Shown in pieces: positions 27,145-30,667 of a stretch of 30,667 nt of DNA. The DNA is taken from assembly GCA_026770575.1 (NCBI GenBank), contig MU657336.1:6808-37474 (forward strand). Reading direction: 5' to 3'. Under the pieces are notes generated by a model. The model had not been told where the DNA came from and did no database searches. It saw nothing but the letters and a program-made list of their open reading frames with translations. Position numbers and translations under genes: made by a program. The first letter of the stretch is position 1. Every line of letters begins with the position of its first letter. The stretch is from Pelagophyceae sp. CCMP2097. Taxonomy: Eukaryota; Sar; Pelagophyceae.

Positions 27145-27260
27145 AGTACTCTCAAAAATTCTGATGGATTTACTTACCACCCAGCTTTCCGGTGCTATAA
27201 TTGGTTCTCGGATTCATATGTTTTTCGGCCGCGATTTGAGATTGTGAGCGCAATCGACGT
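27145..27260 (-). repeat. Composite repeat, copy 3 (tail fragment)
   Basis: On the minus strand this reads GTCGATTGCGCTCACAATCT, then AACATATGAATCCGAGAACC, AATTATAGCACCGGAAAGCT and GGTGGTAAG. It matches the last 110 bp of copies 1 and 2. It lies in the same orientation as copy 2, about 0.7 kb away. Confidence 0.78.
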
Positions 27261-27765
27261 GCAGCGCCTGGACCCGCACGTGCCCACGGCCTTGATATAC
27301 TCCCATTTTTGGCGCGGACGCACGCACTGGCACGCCGACGCCGACGGGGGTGCGTTTGCCCCCCCCCCCGTACCGTCACGCGCCGTGCCATGTCGACACG
27401 CGCCGCACCGAACCGGCACGTGCGGAACTTGAAAAAGAAACGTAGGACCGCCACCCGCTCGACTGACGCGCCGGCGCATCCGCAAACCTGCGGTCCGCGC
27501 CCGGCGCACCACTGGGCAACTGCACGCCCGCCTCGGCCACTCGCGACGGCAACAAACACACTGTACGCCCCAACACTCGTGCTGCACAAGGGGCCGCACC
27601 ACCTCATATGGGCCATCGGGCCACCCTCATCGCCGCCCGCCGACGCGGCCGCCTCGAGCGCTGCGGGCCTCTGTCCATGCGGCCGCCTCTAGCGCTGCGA
27701 CACGCGAACTTGCAAGGATTTCTTCAAACCATAGGTCGGCTCACCGGCAAAGCGGCCGCGCTTCA

Positions 27766-27791
27766 ACGACGACGACGACGACGACGACGAG
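27766..27791 (+). repeat. (CGA)n microsatellite
   Basis: About eight CGA trinucleotides in a GC-rich stretch between copies 3 and 2 of the composite repeat. No gene is supported in 27260-27930. Confidence 0.85.
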
Positions 27792-27929
27792 TGCGACTTA
27801 AACGACCGACCAAGAGCACCCTGCCCTCTCTGACCGACGACCGCCGAAGTAACGTATGGGCTGATGACACTAAGAACATTCCCGGGACAACTCTCAATTC
27901 CTGATTCCATACCATTGTATGATATACCC

Positions 27930-28800
27930 TCAATTCCGGTGGATTTACCATTCAGCTCCCCAGTGCTATAATCGGTTCCCTCAATCATATGTTTCTCGGT
28001 TTGATAATGCGAACGCGTGCGCAATCGATCTCCGATAGTCCCGTCGCCTCGGAACTAAGTGCGGGTGCCCATGAATTGGCTTCTGCAAAAGACCCCCCCC
28101 CCCGAATCCTGTGACCCGCGCGCGAAGCATTTCTTGCTCCGCGCGTTTCCCTTGATTGGGCCTTTCTCGGTCCATAGCCAACCGGTTTCATCGCTCCTTG
28201 AGGCCACCGATCCGCGCCGAGGTCCGTCGCCCGAGCGCGCAACGTCGCTTCCGCGCGCGCAGGCGCGCCCCGTGGCCACTACCAAGGCTTCCTTGAACCC
28301 AAACGAGTACTGTTTTCAGACCGTCGGATGGCCGTAAAAGGTCAAGCTAGAGCCTTGATGTCACTTTCGAGCCGAGAAATCGTTAAACACCGCGCATGAA
28401 ATTTCAGATAAAAATTCAAGTCAAAAAGGAAGGGCGCCACCCAAAGAAACGTAGGGTAGACGAGTTCGAATCCCCTGTCGACGACAAAGGACCTGGCGAC
28501 TTAATATTTTTAAATGTTTTTTAAAGTGTTTTCCGTGAAGCGCGAGGCGAGGGGGGGTGTCCGTGAAGCACCCCCCGGTAGCGAACGCGTGAGGGAGGCG
28601 AAATTTAAGATGTTTCAATTTATCGGCAAAAGGCCAATAGGACGCGGGTACCCGTAGATCCTGTGATCCAAAGAAGCCTATTGTCGAGAATCCGATTCCC
28701 TTCGTCGGCAAATTTACTCCGGCGCACTCCCCGACCTCCTCTCCATGCTCGACGTCTGACAGTTCAAGGACGCAGAGCCGCATCATTCTCACATTCCCTT
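27930..28800 (-). repeat. Composite repeat, copy 2 (inverted)
   Basis: Reverse complement of copy 1 with the same block order but only one main tRNA-like module (GTCGACAGGGGATTCGAACT on the minus strand, about 28483-28464) plus the GATTCTCGACAATAGGCTTC variant. The G/C-rich segment CGTTCGCTACCGGGGGGTGC is conserved. Blocks GGCTATGGACCGAGAAAGGC and AAATGCTTCGCGCGCGGG are nearly identical to copy 1, while linking sequences differ. Confidence 0.82.
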
Positions 28801-29394
28801 TTTTTAAAAAAAGCCCCGAAGCCCGGCGGCCCCTTTTTTAAATCAGGATAGGAATTTGAATTGGTCCCACGAGTGCGGCCAGTTTTTCGAGGGGTAAAGG
28901 GCTTTTTAAGAAACGCTGGCGACGTCGCGGCGCATGACGATGTGGCGCGGCCAGTTAAGTGAGGGACGAAGGGCGTTTAAAGTAACGTTAACGATTTTGC
29001 ATGTAGCTTGGCGACGTAGCGGCGGCGCATGACGCGCGACCATGAATGTCGCTGAGCACTATTCTACAAATTCCGTAAGACGGGACAAAAAAAATACCGG
29101 GCTCGAACCCGAGTCTCTCTACATCAGCGACAGCCTCATCATTTTCACATTTGTTTCTGATTTATACTGCCTTCGAGGCTCGAACCTGCTTCTCAATTCG
29201 ACTCTCCTATTTTCAATGACCGACGACAACTTGGACGTGCGGTTGATTTTCAGAGATGCTGCTTACCTCACATTAGACCGACGCTCATTTGGCGGTGCGG
29301 ATGATGGGTGCCGAGTTGGAAGTTGATGATGTTGGTTAAAATGTTTGATATATGAACACATATGAAGACCAGCCTATGACCCTCACAGGCGGGG
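28801..29394. other. No gene supported; a T-arm-like sequence
   Basis: CCGGGCTCGAACCCG at about 29097-29111 is a perfect inverted T-arm-like sequence. The surrounding 70 bp do not form a convincing tRNA. GGCGACGT(C/A)GCGGCG(G/C) occurs twice (28918 and 29010), followed by CGCATGACG. Confidence 0.35.
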
Positions 29395-29585
29395 CAGTAC
29401 AGACCCTAATCTTTCATGGGCGCACCATAATCTCCCTCGGGCGCCGAGGGGAGACCCCCCCGGAACCCCCCCGTCGCTTCGCCCCCGAGGAGGGCGATAC
29501 AGACCCTAATCGCGCACAGGCGCCGGGGGGAGACCCCCCAGACCCCCCCGTTCGCTCCAGAAGAGGGCGGTGCAGTTCCCAATCG
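29395..29585. repeat. Short tandem repeat with G/C-run hairpins
   Basis: ACAGACCCTAAT recurs at 29399 and 29499. A GCGCCG(A/G)GGGGAGACCCCCC hairpin recurs at 29441 and 29520, each followed by a CCCCCCCG(T) run. AGGGCG(A/G)T is found at 29491 and 29563. The G and C runs resemble those inside the composite repeat. Confidence 0.65.
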
Positions 29586-30667
29586 CTAAAAATGGAGCCC
29601 ATAAGCGGGATGGTACATCTTGGAAATCTTGCCGATCCCCTCTCTCGCAAACTGGAGGACACTGGTCCGTCCGTGCAGTTTTAAAGGCCATAAGGAACAG
29701 TTCGAGGCGTTGCGGGGGCATGTGATGCTCGGCGTCGGCGTGGTTAGATCGGAGAAAGACATGGCTTCAATCCAGCGCGCCGTGCGCGCCGGGAACGCTC
29801 GTAGCCACCGTAGGTTCCCTCTAGGAGAGGACTAGATCTAGCCCCCGTCGGCTCCTCGTTAAGACCCTTCTAGGAGGAGCCGCATGCCCAGAGCAGCTCA
29901 CGGGACACTCAGGACACCCTTAAGGCGACTCACGCCAGCCAAAACCCGTCTGGCTGGCCGGGAACCGGCCATTATGAGGCCTCATCAGGTCAATTTTTCG
30001 TCACGGACGGACCGGTGTCCTCCGGCCTTCTGAAAACGCGAAGCGGTTAAGGAGGATTTGATTCACTACTTTACGGGCCAATTCCTGCAAGGACTACTTT
30101 GGTTCTGGGCGGAAACGAGCGGGAAGTATTTGGTGCGGCTGCCGCACCAAGTCGCACGGGGGGCTATCGTCGGCGCTGCATACAGTAGCCTGGGTCGGAC
30201 TCGACGCCCGGCTAGGTTGGGCGCATACCTGCCGGGGCGCGTGCTCCGACCCAAGTTACGTCCGCGTATCGTATCCCCGGAAATCATCCCGTCCCCGGCA
30301 GCACCACATGGGGTATCGGCGTGTTGCGCATACCATAGCGCGGACCTGGCGCGTCGGTCTGCATGGTCGGCCATATTCCGGCGGGAGCGCGCGCTCCGAC
30401 CAGCGCGAAGTCGATGCGCCGGGGCTCCGGAAATGAATCCGCCACCATACGGCCCGTGTGTTATGTGTGTTTACGTGAAGAGACATTTTGGACCGACACC
30501 GCCAGCCTCGTACACGCGGCGCCAGGCGGTCTATATGCCGGGGTGAGGGTAGTTTCACACCCCCAAACCGCCCAGGCTCTTCAGAACCGGCCCAGGACAG
30601 AGCTCATGGCCAAACGCGTCACCCTTCTATTTTCTAAATTCGAGAAAATCAAAGCCCCAGCAGGGGG
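29586..30667. other. No gene or repeat supported
   Basis: A frame of 162 codons is open at 30058-30546, but it has no domain features and an overlapping frame on the other strand is equally open. A loose internal similarity links about 30190-30290 and 30350-30440 (GCGCG-GCTCCGACC and CCGGAAAT words) and may be an old duplication. Confidence 0.3.

Noticed and set aside
26480..27155. Overlapping frames of 186 and 216 codons on the minus strand
   Set aside because: Two frames and the opposite strand are equally open, with Arg/Pro-rich translations and no motif.
30058..30546. 162-codon plus-strand frame near the end of the window
   Set aside because: No motif, and the minus strand is comparably open; not separable from chance in this composition.

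Overview
This window is eukaryotic nuclear DNA, most likely from a unicellular alga or a related protist. A stramenopile (for example a pelagophyte) or a haptophyte would fit, but the sequence does not settle this. The reasons are a Rab5-type GTPase gene split by seven short introns, a RING-finger gene with about 90% GC at third codon positions, and an intergenic landscape packed with transposable elements and palindromic repeats. There are no bacterial operons, ribosome binding sites, rRNA genes or CRISPR arrays. Two of the seven Rab5 introns must begin with GC rather than GT.

Left part (1-9.8 kb). AT-rich DNA and a two-copy 152-bp repeat precede the Rab5 gene (942-2491, + strand, eight exons, 195 residues). 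On the minus strand, 2.97-3.66 kb carries a strongly coding-like protein broken by a 14-bp tandem duplication and a small indel. From 3.7 to 4.8 kb there are only coding-like scraps. A 1.4-kb foldback element (4932-6341) follows. Next come one copy of a microsatellite-bearing dispersed repeat, a 39-bp-stem hairpin, two tandem arrays of about 150-bp period with dyad symmetry, and an unexplained 347-codon open frame.

Middle part (9.8-18.2 kb). A dead Ty3/gypsy retrotransposon lies on the minus strand, in the order Gag (18.2-17.0), protease (16.8-16.2), reverse transcriptase, RNase H, integrase and a C-terminal extension (to 9.85). Its reverse transcriptase is interrupted by a 2.15-kb PIF/Harbinger-like DNA transposon (12814-14959) flanked by TAAT. 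Taking out the transposon and one TAAT restores the reading frame at the junction. That transposon is itself interrupted by a 458-bp CACTG-ended element (14366-14823) flanked by CAA. This gives a three-level nest with a clear order of events.

Right part (18.2-30.7 kb). A RING-type zinc-finger gene (18824-19669, minus strand) with an MGG...C myristoylation/palmitoylation-type start is the second intact host gene. Beyond it the DNA is repeats: a composite repeat with tRNA-like modules (19997-21305), its inverted copy (27930-28800) and a third fragment (27145-27260); a second, older copy of the CACTG element (23543-25146) split by a 1.15-kb element with its own inverted ends; and several short tandem repeats. 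No gene could be supported in 28.8-30.7 kb. The host genes (vesicle traffic, a probable ubiquitin ligase) are unrelated to each other.
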